A DNA stretch of 22,945 bases from Ectocarpus siliculosus. Lineage: Eukaryota > Sar > Phaeophyceae > Ectocarpales > Ectocarpaceae. Positions 10,576 to 21,900 of the stretch are shown in pieces (positions within the stretch are counted from its first letter, which is position 1; each line of letters starts with the position of its first letter). The DNA lies in assembly GCA_000310025.1 (NCBI GenBank), contig FN649751.1, forward strand, positions 1,573,622 to 1,596,566, given 5' to 3'. Position numbers and translations under genes: made by a program. The notes under the pieces were generated by a model that saw only the letters and a program-made list of their open reading frames with translations, had not been told where the DNA came from and did no database searches.

Positions 10576-10628
10576 TTGCATACCCTCCTCCTAGAAACTT
10601 GGTTCGGGCGCTCTGCGACAGGTCTTTC

Positions 10629-13497
10629 TTATCGCTTTCGCTCTCCCTTGGTAGTCTTTCTCGCGTTCTTGGCCATCTCCTTTCTCATCTTGTCCGCTTC
10701 CAGCGCTATCTTGTTCTGTAGGGCGGTGGCGTGGTGGGTCTTCTTGATGGCCTCTCGCTGGCGGGAACAAGAGTCAGTCGCACACGAGAGAGAAAGACAT
10801 ACGAGAGGGATACAAAGAAATAAGAGGCAGGGAGGACCGAGTCACAACACAAGAGAGGGATACAAACACGAGACCAAGAGGACCAAGTCACACTCAAGAA
10901 AAATAGTACCAAGACACAGAAAGGACCAAAGATACACCAGACCATGGCCTTGAGAAGCGTTTTCTGTTTTCAACCGCTGGCGGTCTTTCATTGGCGGCCG
11001 GTAAGCGCGGTCGACGCTAACAATTGAACACAAACACACGAGCAAAAAGTGTTCGTGTTGTACTCTGCTACAAGACTTGAGACTGACGGTTTTTCATTGA
11101 TCATCAGCCGGTTAGCGCGGTCGATGCTAGCACTAACACACACACGAGTAAGAAAGTATTCGTGTTGTATCCCGCTACAAGACTGGGACTGACGTATTTT
11201 TGATTGTTCAGTCGGTTAGCGCGGTCAATAACAAAAATAATAACACATACACACACACACCTTGGCGGCTACTTCCTCTCGGACCCGCTCCTTGTTCAGG
11301 TTCTTGCCGTACGCCTCCCCCAGAGAATCTCCAGCCTGGATGGATTCAACGGATCAATCGTTCGAAACGTGATCGACAAAAAAAAAACAGCGCCAAATGC
11401 AAGACACGGAGCCGTCCACTCAGTTGTGTAGTGTCGTCTCGATACGGCCGGGACGGACGTCATCCGGCTCTTGCGTCCGAAACCGACCATACGGGGTCTT
11501 CGAGGAACGACAGGAACGACGGCCAAGCCGGACGAACTTTCGTTGGCACCCTGTCCAGAACAAGCATCTCCAGGTCTTACGCGACGCAGTGCAACCAAAC
11601 AGCGCAGCAACTGACACGCGCGGGGGGGGGGCGGGGGGCGGGGTACTAACACCGGGGTGTGTGTGGCTGACGCGGAATAGAGAAAGTGAGGGCAAAACCT
11701 CCTCAAGTCTCACCAAATTCTCTCCTTCCCCTTCTTCCGGCGGCACGCAGTTCCGGCATGAAACCCCCCATCACACCTCCCCTCCCACAACGCACGCCTC
11801 CTTAACCAAGACTCACCGAACTCCCTCCTTCCCCGTCCCCCCCTTCCTCCGGCGGCAGGGGGTTGCCCTCCTCATCGACTGGGTCGGAGTCGTAGCCGTA
11901 CTCGCCCAGGAGCCTGGCGCGCTCCGCCTGCTCCTCCGCCGACCTCTGCACTCTCTTGTCCGCCTTCGCCCTCCTGGCCTTGTCGGCCTCTTCTACCTGT
12001 CTTCGCTCCTCCTGTGGCAGGGTTTCGCGCCAAGGTTACGATACAGTAGGGGGTCCGAATAACCGCACTGCCCTAAATAACGGCACCAAAACCTCTTGTC
12101 ACTACCCACCGATATTGAGGACCCCCCGACTGCATAAAATTTTAGCAGAGGGACTGCGTACTAAATAGGAGGGTCAAGTCCGGTTCCAGCAGGGGCCACG
12201 GGCGCGGGTTGGGGGATAGGGTTAGGGATTTATTGAACCCCCCCCTCCCTATTTCATAGAAACAATAGCCTCACGAAGGCGGTTCTTGCTTCTTCATTCC
12301 GGTCAACCAACCCGGGTTCTCCGGCCGGCGAGGTTATTGATGGTTCTTCTTGGGTGCGAAGCAGCTTCTTCTCCAAAGCTGAAAAAAAAAAAAAGCTCCG
12401 TCGTTGAACGAAACACACGAAATCCACTCGTTGTGCAAAAAAACTCATTGCGGATACGGGCCGGGACGCGAGCTTTATTACCTCTTTCTTGCTGTCCATT
12501 TCCTTCTGCTTCGCGGCTTTGGCAGCTTCCTTCTCCTTCTCCTCGTGCTCCACCTTCATGTCCCACCTCTCGTTGAGGGCGGAGCGGAACTCACCTAGGT
12601 CGTTGTCCTGTAAAAACCACGCAAAAAGGCCGGCGGGAAGTGGACAGGCTTAAACAGGCTCAAATAAGACCAGTATCGAGCACAGGTCCCTCAATTCCTC
12701 ACATCCGTAGAGAAATCAAACGCACGCCCTTCGAAATGGGGTATTATAGTATCTCGAAAGGGTAGTCTTTCTTCGACATGTTGGAAATAAAATACAGAAA
12801 AACAGAAGTGAAAAACATGAATCATTGTATGTAGCAGTATGTGAGACGACCAGCACTGCTGGTGAGGCTACACAAGCAGGGGGCGGCATACGGGTAGCAG
12901 CTGCAAGGGAGCGAGACGTGTGCAATAGGCAGGCGTGTGCAGGATGGCATGCACGCTTGTATGTTGCACCGTTCACAATACCATCATACAAGCAAGGGGT
13001 CGAGCGTGTGCCTGAAAGCAGTGTTGCCGACAGCGACCGCGTTTGCCAGAGGTTTGAGGCTCGCCGTGTCTAGAAAAAAAAAAAGAACTCGTGCTGTATG
13101 TACCGAACGCAGTCTTGAGGGCGATGAAGTTCGACACCGCTCGGGGCCTGTGGCTCAACCATTAGGGAGGTCTCCAACAAAACATAGGTATATCTAGGTG
13201 CCCGATATTCCGTCCCATGACTAATTGCTCGTGGCTAGATGCATCCTACTTGGGTATCATACATTTTTGTCTCCACAGGCCATGCATGTACTGTACCTTC
13301 CCGCAAGGACACACAACAGTAACGGTCACGACGCACGACTCCCCCAGAACAAAATAATAACCAGTTGTCCGGGCTTAGGGGTATCAAAACCCTCACCCTC
13401 ACAAGAACGAGTTTGGCACCGAGAAACAACGGGTCGACATTTTTTGCTCGACGTTCTTTCTCGAAGTTTTGATTGATTAGGCATCACAGGAAGAACG

Positions 13498-13528
<31 letters not shown>

Positions 13529-15169
13529 CGAAATCCGGTGTCTTGTCTTCCTCCTGCGTGACTCCGCGGCTGCTGCGGCCAATAACAACGTGCAGCCTGA
13601 CCCCACAATAGTTGGGAGGAAAACACATACACACACACCGTGACATCTTGTCGTCACAAGATGTACCAGACACGATTTTTCTCCCAGAAGCCAAACCTTC
13701 ATCTCGTTCAATACTGGGTTGGTTGTTTACTACTGTACTGATACAACGCTTCACCCCGCTTCACTACTCTAACGTCCATATCGTAAATCGAAACTCTTGC
13801 GTTCGACAAGTCTGTGAAGACCAACTTCTTTAGACGCTCCAAAATGAACATGATACAACAGCCTAACCTTAACCGCATACCTCTTCGGCAGCCCCAGAGA
13901 GAATCTCAATGACGGACTCTATTCTTTCCTCCTGGGGGTTATCCTCGTCTCCCATGATGCCAGTCACGTACCCCCCGTACACCTGTGTAATGTGAGAGTA
14001 CAAATTAGTCGTCGTTCGCCCGGAATGGCATGGGCAGAGGGAGAGAGAGCGCGACGTCGACTATCACCTCCCTCCTGGTGCATGCATCATCTGGTCATCG
14101 ACGAGAGTGGAAACGTGTTGGATGGGTATCGCTATAGTAGAGAACAGCCGCATCAGATCCAGTTGTGCACCACAATGCCGTCAACCGTATGCATATTATT
14201 GGTACGCAGTTTCTCTCTACATGCGGACTCGTGACTTCTTCGGAGCTACAGCGGGTGAGACAAGCCCATACCCCACCCACACACGCGGGTGGCAAACGTC
14301 GGCGCTTTCCAATGGAACGCAAGGAGAAGGAAGGGTAGAGGGTACTCACCTATTATAGGTATTTTAATAGGTATTTGCGAGAAAATAGGGACCAGAATTC
14401 AGAGGAAATTGTGTGGAAAGGGCTGTTTGATAACTCCGATCTCAACAACGACGGTGGGTATAAAGAGGTCTCGAAGAGTATGCTAGCAATCGGACAGGAA
14501 CCAACCCAAGTACAGGGATGTCATGTGCAGCAACAAAGCTGCCTGGTACAAGTATTGAGTCTTCTCGTATGTACTAGGATTCAGTCGAAGGACTTTTTTT
14601 TTTTGCAACAAGGTTACGCCGCATTTTCGCCGATCTCCGCATCTCGGCCGCAATCTGCAATCCACTACAGCAGTATACACCAAGCTTGCAGCGGTTCCAA
14701 AGGAGAAGAACGTCTTCAAAGGACGATCCCACCATGTGGTGGCCACATACGAGAGGTCGGCCGGAGGGCGGTATCATCAGTGGCGGCGGTGCCTCGCACC
14801 ACCAAACAACACCAGTAAGGGTGGAAACTGCAACAATACGCGTGTGTGCGCGCCTGCTGCTGTCTGTGAGACATGTAAACTTGCGCCTGGACATTGGGCG
14901 ACTCCAACAATTGCAACACCATGCGCAAACACTACTATATAGATTCAGCCGTCAGAGGGTACTCCTGCCCGCCAATATCAGTGTTGGGTGCGCTTATGAG
15001 AGGAAGCTCAAGTGCCCTCACGACATCATGCGACCAGCAAGCTTGAATCTTTTTTATCACAAGGGTGTGCACGGAGATTACACGAACGTACCTCGGCATC
15101 GAGACCCAGAGCATCTAGCTTGTCCACCAGCCATGTGTCGAAGCTCGAGTCTCCACCACCCTCCGCCAT
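10629..15169 (-). CDS. CCDC43: CCDC43-family coiled-coil protein (six exons)
   Basis: Minus-strand exons in transcript order: 15169-15092, 13982-13881, 12607-12482, 12011-11817, 11335-11261, 10757-10629 (stop TAA). Every exon is a whole number of codons (26, 34, 42, 65, 25, 42 plus stop), giving 234 aa against 224 in the human protein. All five introns are GT-AG and phase 0. The start has A at -3 and G at +4. Family marks: FDTWLVDKLDALGLDAEVYG (residues 10-29), then YVTGIMGDEDN, a Lys/Glu-rich helix, RARLLGEYGYDSDPVDEEGN (133-152), NKERVREEV and a basic end KGERKR*, which matches the human end GERKR. The N-terminal third is a compact helical module and the rest is charged coiled coil. The molecular function is not established in any organism I can cite with confidence. 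Its 5' end faces VPS41 across a shared promoter region. Confidence 0.9.
10803..10902. repeat. 50-bp tandem repeat, two imperfect copies
   Basis: GAGAGGGATACAAA starts at 10803 and again at 10853. Both copies continue with AGGACC(G/A)AGTCACA. The repeat lies in the last intron of the CCDC43-like gene, just upstream (in its transcript) of the final exon. Confidence 0.7.
10986..11224. repeat. ~107-bp minisatellite in intron 5 of the CCDC43-like gene
   Basis: Blocks GTAAGCGCGG / GTTAGCGCGG begin at 11001, 11111 and 11215 (periods 110 and 104). Between them lie CACACACGAG, GT(G/A)TTCGTGTTGTA and GCTACAAGACT, conserved between copies. Two full units and the start of a third are present, ending about 35 bp from the 5' splice site of the exon at 11261-11335. 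Confidence 0.75.
11709..11750 (-). repeat. Partial duplication of the exon 4 end, including its splice donor
   Basis: This stretch of intron 4 resembles 11812-11860, which holds the end of exon 4 and its donor. Both read on the minus strand as a PPEEG-type peptide running into a GGTGAG donor. The intronic copy is shorter by about six bases and could act as a decoy or alternative 5' splice site. Confidence 0.55.
13501..13528. repeat. (GA)14 microsatellite
   Basis: Fourteen uninterrupted GA units in intron 2 of the CCDC43-like gene. Confidence 0.95.
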
Positions 15170-15250
15170 CCTCGTAACCCTTCGTGTGTGGTAGATCAAG
15201 ACACAAGCGCGAAGTGCCAGAGTGCCAGTCTGCAGTGCTGGGATGCTGGG

Positions 15251-15277
15251 ATTGGTTCAAATTGGTTGATTGATTGG
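15251..15277 (-). promoter_or_regulatory. Cluster of three CCAAT boxes
   Basis: ATTGG occurs at 15251-15255, 15261-15265 and 15273-15277, that is CCAAT on the minus strand, 82-108 bp upstream of the CCDC43-like start codon. The spacings of 10 and 12 bp put them on about the same face of the helix. CCAAT is the NF-Y binding site in eukaryotes; its use here is inference. Confidence 0.5.
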
Positions 15278-15540
15278 TTCGGGCGGGGGGGACGCGGCCC
15301 GCAGTTGAACCATACCCCCGCCTACCTGGCTGTTGGAAATTATCCAGTTGCCGAGGCCTCTCGCCCTTAGCAGCCCTGTCGCAGGACACCAGGCACACCT
15401 CACGAGAGGGCTTGACCCAACATACTCCGCAGAGGTCCGTCGCAAAGTCTCATCGAGGACACCAGGCTCGCCAATTCCCTGTCATTTGCTCCTCTGCGAG
15501 CTTGTTTCCTTACAGTTTCCCAGCCCGCAGTGATACCACC

Positions 15541-15807
15541 GCTGCTGCTGTATGCATACATTGGTTCAAATTGTAAACGGTGCTTCGGAACCAGGTTGTC
15601 TACAGCAGTGTTGCAAACACTCCAGCACTGCACTATCTTGAATGCACAACGGAGCCTCTCTGGCTGCGTGTGTTCGAGGTCACACAGAGGCCGTAAGCAA
15701 GGAAGCGCACAAGACCTGCCAGCGGGAGCACCTGCTCTGGTTTTCGAGAGCTTTTCAGAGGGCCCAGAGAAAGAGCGTCGTCTACGGGTGCTGCTGCTGT
15801 ATGCATA
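15541..15807. repeat. 18-bp direct repeat containing the palindrome TATGCATA
   Basis: GCTGCTGCTGTATGCATA is present at 15541-15558 and exactly repeated at 15790-15807, the second copy 115 bp before the VPS41 start codon. The related 12-mer GTATGCATAGTA also occurs near 7138 and at 15799. Confidence 0.8.
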
Positions 15808-15922
15808 GTACTACTGCTGTGTGGGGCGGGCCTGTAGATCGAGAGACGACATCAAGCACGTTGTTCGCAGCAACCGCTACAACTCACAGGCTTCTTCTGC
15901 TACTAGTGGGCGGGAAGGAACC

Positions 15923-18900
15923 ATGGACGGGGCAGGCAGCAGCGGCGGCGGCGGCGGCGGCGGGCCGGAAGCTGACTACGACGACGAGCCTGTCCTCAAG
16001 TATCAGAGGATGGGGGCGGACGTCGGAAAGCTTCTCGGTCCTGTAGAGGAGGAGGAGGCGGGGGAGAAGGAGACGGTCGTGAGGATGGCTGTGCACGATA
16101 CCTGCTTGGTGAGTCGTCGATGTGTGTGGGGCGTGTGTAAGTCTGTGCAACCTCGCTTCTGGGAGATTCCGCCTCCATGCCGTGGGCGGGTGATAGTCGT
16201 GTGCAACGTGTTGTTCGGTCAGTTCAGCGAGAGCTTTTGAGATAGTCTATAATCCGTAATCCATGGTGCATGTGCGCAAGCAGCCCATGTATTATATCTC
16301 GGCATCTGGGTTACAGGTGTTGGGTTGCTTCTATCATGCTACACATGCTGCCGTCATAGGCAGCAGTATCAGAGGGGTCGGACAAAGAGCTGCTGGATAG
16401 AATAGGTCTCGATCATCGTGAACTTCCGTGCGTGTACCGTTTTGGGAGCGCTCCACACCGCACTGATGTGTATGGTACGCGACAGGGCGAAGTACAGGCA
16501 GGCCGTGGTGTAGCAGCAGTGTCGTGCAATATCTCTGTCGAGACGCATGGCTGCTGCTCTTTCCAACGCTGAGCGGAAATATCTTTGTGGCTTCGGTACG
16601 GCGTTTCCACCGCCATCGATTGCTCGCGTGCCAGCTTCAGATACGACCTCTGTCAGGGCTAGAACCCCCCCCCGCCCACGTGTAGCGACACTCGATCGTG
16701 AGCGGTAGTTGCCGTATGCATGTGGGTATCTCAAAACATGCTTGGTGCTATTGAGCACGATACTACCCCCTTCCGCCTGATGGAGATTCTCGCGTCTGGG
16801 ATTTGTATCTAGACGTCGTTGTCCCCGCATCACTTCCAATGACCTTTCTTCGTGCAACAAGCCCCGTGAATCCAGCAAAGCTTGACACTGCTCTGCTGTA
16901 CTTGTATCAACGGCTCGAACTTCGATACCCTCCCCCCCCCACGCCCCCATCAATGTCGTGTGACTGCATCCGGCGCATGGCCGCCCAAACCAACCAGGTG
17001 TTTGGGATGGCGTCGGGAATGATCTTGCTCACCGACTACCACGGCAACGAGGCCCGACGGCTGAGACCTCACACGAAGGCCGTGACGGACCTCAGCATGG
17101 ACATCACCGGGGACTTCCTCGCTAGGCGAGCCGTTGTAGATATGTACCAGTAGATACAGGACAGGACTGGGGGGTGGTGGAGGGCGGACGGGTGGTTGGT
17201 GATATTTCGCATGGTTTTGTTGTACCGACTATTATGATACATAGCTTATTCTCTGTGCTGGAGTCGACAGCAGTAGTTCGGCGCGTGGTATCCATTGTAC
17301 GGGTGTGACCGAGGTTTTGTCTCGTGGCTTGGGGCGCTTTCATCCGTGGTGCATTTCTGTTGTACTATTGCTCTTGTCCTGGCATCTTTCATTGCAAATA
17401 CGTTGGATTTTGGAGAAGGCCTCCACCTCTGAGGCCGGAGGTCCCACAGGGTCGGCGCGGCAACGAGAGTCTGTCAATGATCCAGAGGCGTCGCTGCTGC
17501 GTAGTCCACGTTTCGTTAGACCTGATGCTCGTGGGTTCACAGGAGATGCCAAGCTGCCTCATCTTGGCCTTCCCTCCCCCCGTTTTTTTTTTTTTTCCCA
17601 GCTCCTCGGAGGACGGAACGGTGGTCGTTACCGGGCTGCAGCCGGGGGCGAACGGCGAGCACACCGCGCCGGAGGTGTACAGCTACGGCGCGAAGTGGCC
17701 CATGCTGGCGGTGAAGCTGGACCCTCTCTACGCCAGAAGGTACGCGCGGGGAAGGCGTTTACCGTAGGTTTCGCGCGGTACCACACACCCTGAACCAATT
17801 TTCAAAGCTCGATTGCTCTTGCAGAAAACTAAATAGCGAGAACATGGGTGGGTTCATTGGAACCCTTCTCGTCGACAGCTTTCCGAAAACGTGTCGCTTG
17901 ATTTCGGCATCCTCTTGGTCGTGGAGTAATGGAGCTCGAAAAATCGGTCCATGGGGTGTGGTATATTACGTCATGCAACCTACGGTACATGCGTCGCCGA
18001 GGTTGCGCGGTACGAGCACACGCCCGGGACGAACGCATGCGCGGATGAACAGGGAACATGTTGATGTCCCAGCTCAGGCATCATGTTGCTGAGAGTCTTG
18101 GGGTGGGTGAGTGGGGCGCTGTTGCGGTACGCGGCACGTTTTGCGGGGTCCGGGGGTAAAAGTTCTTCCGCGCAATGCAGGTTAACGTCCTTTTGTTTTC
18201 GCCGTTGTTTACATACGTTTGCTTGCTTTCCGTGCGCTGCGTGCCATCTGTCTGCAGGAAGGACAAGACCTTCGTGGCGGGCGGCTCGGCGGGAAAGCTG
18301 CTGCTGAACAAGAAGGGTTGGCTGGGGCACGACGAGGTGGTTCTTCACAAGGGGGAGGGGCCGTTGTCCGCCATCGCCTGGAGGTGCGTGCAGTGAAGGA
18401 AGTGAACAAAAAAAAGTGAACAAAAAAATATGTACTTGTGACGTCGGTGCTCTGACGTCTGTTTTGGTTGTGTCGGCATCGCGCCTGTGTTAATTTTGAC
18501 GCTTGCGACCCGTCAATCGCGCTGCCACGCCAACGCTGGCGGGGGAAGTAAGCCCCCACGAAAACGCGTCACGTAGCTAGCAGGCATGCCCACATTTCGG
18601 GCGTTGTTTTCTTGCAGACGGGGGTCATGTGAAGTAAGAAGGATCAACAGATACATATAAATTTACATACATTTGTGCAGGCGTGTGTTGGTGGCTGGCT
18701 GCATGTGTTTGACGTTGGGGGCTTTTTGAAGAGGTCGTGCGTGTTTGGCTTCTCCCGCGTTTTTTATTCCTTCCCACGTCGTTTGTTCCCCGCTTTCGGT
18801 TGTTACTCTTTGTTATCGTCGTTGTTGCCGTGAACTGGCCCGTTGGCATCGGACGCTCACGCTAACCCCCCAGATCTTTCGTTTTTGTGCTGCTGTGGCA

Positions 18901-21900
18901 ATTACTGTTGTTGTGCTGTGGCTGTTGACGTTGGTGGTGGTGGTGGTGGTGGCATTGCGACACAGGGGACCACTAGTGGCCTGGGCATCGGACGGCGGCC
19001 TCAAGATCATGGACGTCGACAAGGGGAAAGGAGGGGAGCGAATCAGCTACGTCGACAAGTGAGAGGGAGCCGTTACACTCATGACATCATTCGTGAACTG
19101 CGTGCCCGCTCCCCTCGGCGTTTTAATCCATACACGCAACCTGAAAATCTAGGAAATCCACTCATGATCGTTTTCATGAAGCAGGTCTGGACCTTTCGCG
19201 AGGAACAAGGAAGGTAGGTGCTTCGTGAGAAGCCATGGTTGACCTGTCAAAGACCCTCTGTGACAGCCCCCTACCCCCCCCCCCCCCCGCCCTTTTTGGC
19301 GAGTGTTGATCTGCGGAGTCCCACACATTAGACAACGCCCTTTCTGACTCTGGCCTAATTTCAGAGCACAAGTGGTGCGTGCGTGAGTTGTTGTTGCTGG
19401 CTGTGCTCTTGTCTACGTTGGGCGTCGATTTAAGGCTGGTGTTGTGGGTGGACCAGGGGGGATGCAATGCTGAGTTAGTTAAGCATGAACTCTCGGTGTA
19501 GAGGTGGGCATCAATACGAACATTTTTGGTAACAGGTACTTTTCGTGTGCCTGGTGCTTTTGTCGCCCGGCTAGATTCGTGAGGTTGGTCAAAGGTGAAA
19601 AATCAACAGTATAAACAGCTCCGAGGTCTGCAAGATCACCCCCCTGCGGTTGTTGGTTTTCTTCCATGCCGACGCCACATCCCCCCGCGCTTTGTGTGCG
19701 TGCCCCCCTTTCAGGCCGCGGTCTCTGGTGGACTTCAAGGAACACGAATGCCGATGCCACATGCTGTGGGAAACCCCGACCGTGAGTCGTGTTTATCTCG
19801 GTGTAGGGTACTGCCGTTGTTGTTGTGTTATCGAATTTTAGGTAGAAAGGACAACACGGAGGTATACACGGTGTTATCTTCTGGGTTGTTGTATTGTAGT
19901 TGTTGATTGTGATGATGATGGTCAATGTCCATGTGTGAGTGTGGTTGCTGTTGCCGATCTTGTCGGGTGCCCTCCGGGCACACAGGCTAGGCGCGAGAGA
20001 GACACTTTTTTATACCTTTCCCGCGAGAGCAGCAAAGGACGTTACCACCCCAAGTTCCTGGCTTCTCACCCCCCCCCCCCCCAATCACAGCGCCTGCTCG
20101 TTGGCTGGGGAGACACGGTAATGGTCCTGCAGATCCTGGTCCGCGAGCCCAAGTACCAACGCGGCGGGAGCCTTTCGCCCATGAAACAACCCCACCTTTC
20201 GCCCCAGGGCGGCAACGGCAGTGCCGGCGACAGCAACCGGCGGACGTCGGTACCGCTGACGAACCCGATCGGCGGCGGCCTCCCCATGGCGGTGATCGGC
20301 GCGCCGACGGCCGCGGCGCCGGTGGCGCTTGAGGCCCCCGAGAGGTACACGCAGATCGTGGCCGTGTGGCAGTCCGACTGCCTGATATGCGGGCTGTCGC
20401 CGTTCGACAGCGACACGGTCGTCTTGCTCGGCTTTCCAGTGGAAGAGGAGGAAGAGGAGGAGGAGGAGGAGGAGGAGGGGGAGGGGGTGGTGGCGAAGGG
20501 TGTGTTCCAGCCGGAGGTGCAGCTGGTGAAGCGGCAGAGCGGCGAGGTGTGTTCAGCCGCGCACGGTTTTAGTTGTGTGTTGTTGGATTGTTTTTCTTCA
20601 GGGTTAAATAGCGTTGTTGGTCGTGCCCACACCCGAACGAGAAATCCAAAAGAAAACAGCGCCCGGAAGAGAGAGTGGTTGATTGTTGCACCGCCGTCCT
20701 TTTACAGATATGCCGGCGCACTACTGGCAAGTGCCCCCGCGTTCTGTCTATTAGGTATGCAGCGTATGTTGTAATGTCACTGAACAGAGAGGCATGCTTT
20801 CCCCCCCAGGCATCGCACCACATCTGATGAACAGCAGGTACAGGAAATACGAAGTTTCGTGCTCTTCGTCGCAAAAGACAGGGGCAGGGAGAAACAAAAA
20901 AAAAACGTCCCGCCAACAACCCGAATATTATGCATTCGCTGCTACCATCCTACGTACCACCGAACAGCAGCGGCACAAGCATTGGTCACCCGTCGTCCAA
21001 TCTGACGGCCGCGTGTTCTGCCGGCACGTGCTGTGTAGTTGAGGACTGGAACTTGGCGGCTTGTTTTGCCTCACAATACCGCGTAGGTTACGGGGGTGGT
21101 GTTTGACGCTTCGGAACGCTGAATGCTGCGCTACCGACACGCAGTTGTTTACGCGGAAAGATAACAAGCATAGCAACGGTTAGCGTTTTTTCGGCTGACG
21201 CCGCACGTTGGGGTCCTCGAGATGCACCGCGCGCCGCACGGTGTTGCTTGATTCCTGCGATGGGTATCTTTAATGTCTCTTCGTGTGTGCGCTTTTGGGC
21301 TGTTTTGATGTGAATTTTCGTTCTCTCTCTTTCTGTCTCTCTCTCTTTCTGTCTCTCTCTCTTTCCGTCTCTCTCTCTTTCCGTCTCTCTCTCTTTCCGT
21401 CTCTCTCTCTTTCCGTCTCTCTCTAGTTCTGTCTGTCTGTATATCTCTAACTCTCCCTCCCTCTCCCTCTCCCTCTCTGCAAACATTCCGAATGACAGGT
21501 GATTTCGGCGGACACGGTCCCTCTTCGAGGCTGGGAGCATGCAGGCGCGGGGCAGCTTCTCCTGCGATCCACGTGCTGGTCGATTTCTTCCTACAAGCCG
21601 GACAGGGAGGGGGCCACCACCGGTGCGTCTCGCCTTAAGTCTGGTCTGTACTATCTTCAAGCGTAACTACTGCTGCTGCTGCTGCTGCTGCTGTTGTTGC
21701 GTGAGGGCTGTCGCCGCCAGGTAGTTTCGTCGCTGTTGTTGCTGCTGTTGCTCGTGCTGATGCTGACGGTTGCCGGGGGCTGGTGCTGATACTGGTGCTG
21801 GTGCCGGTGCTGCGGTCGGTCTCTTAGGGGTGTCGATGTGGTGACCGCATGGGTTGTTATAGGCTAGAGAACGTTGCCTGGGTTATTATGGACTGGAGAA

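Larger units (their letters stand above)
8084..10628. other. Convergent intergenic region
   Basis: This 2.5 kb lies between the stop codon of the translocator (plus strand) and that of the CCDC43-like gene (minus strand), so it should contain both 3' UTRs. No obvious poly(A) signal is seen. Open frames of up to 189 codons (for example plus strand 9275-9844) show low-complexity composition and no recognisable motif. Contents I can name: a G-run cluster at about 8206-8226, a duplicated block at 9455-9640, and a G-rich stretch at 10519-10575. Confidence 0.6.
15170..15922. promoter_or_regulatory. Divergent (probably bidirectional) promoter region
   Basis: This 753-bp region separates the start codons of the CCDC43-like gene (minus) and VPS41 (plus), so both promoters and 5' UTRs should lie here. 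It holds three closely spaced CCAAT boxes near the CCDC43-like start, a repeated 14-mer (15251-15264 and 15560-15573) and a repeated 18-mer (15541-15558 and 15790-15807). An in-frame ATG at 15821 could extend VPS41 by 34 codons, but I prefer 15923. Confidence 0.6.

Noticed and set aside
10258-10953. 231-codon plus-strand open frame
   Set aside because: It lies across the last CCDC43-like exon on the opposite strand and a G-rich tract, and its translation is a string of simple-sequence residues.
12215-12235. GGGTTAGGG resembling an interstitial telomere repeat
   Set aside because: Only about one and a half units in a G-rich context; not enough to call.
15821-15922. 34-codon N-terminal extension of VPS41 from the in-frame ATG at 15821
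   Set aside because: The extension has no resemblance to the family, and the ATG at 15923 has the better context (A at -3, G at +4).
20066-20632. 188-codon minus-strand open frame with a poly-Ser run
   Set aside because: It is the exact antisense of VPS41 exon 7; the Ser run is the complement of the GAG repeat coding for Glu.
21573-21580. Earlier GT donors for VPS41 exon 8 (21573 or 21579)
   Set aside because: Both leave two bases of a codon, which throws exon 9 out of frame; the donor at 21623 (GTGCGT) keeps the conserved SPEDLIVA reading.
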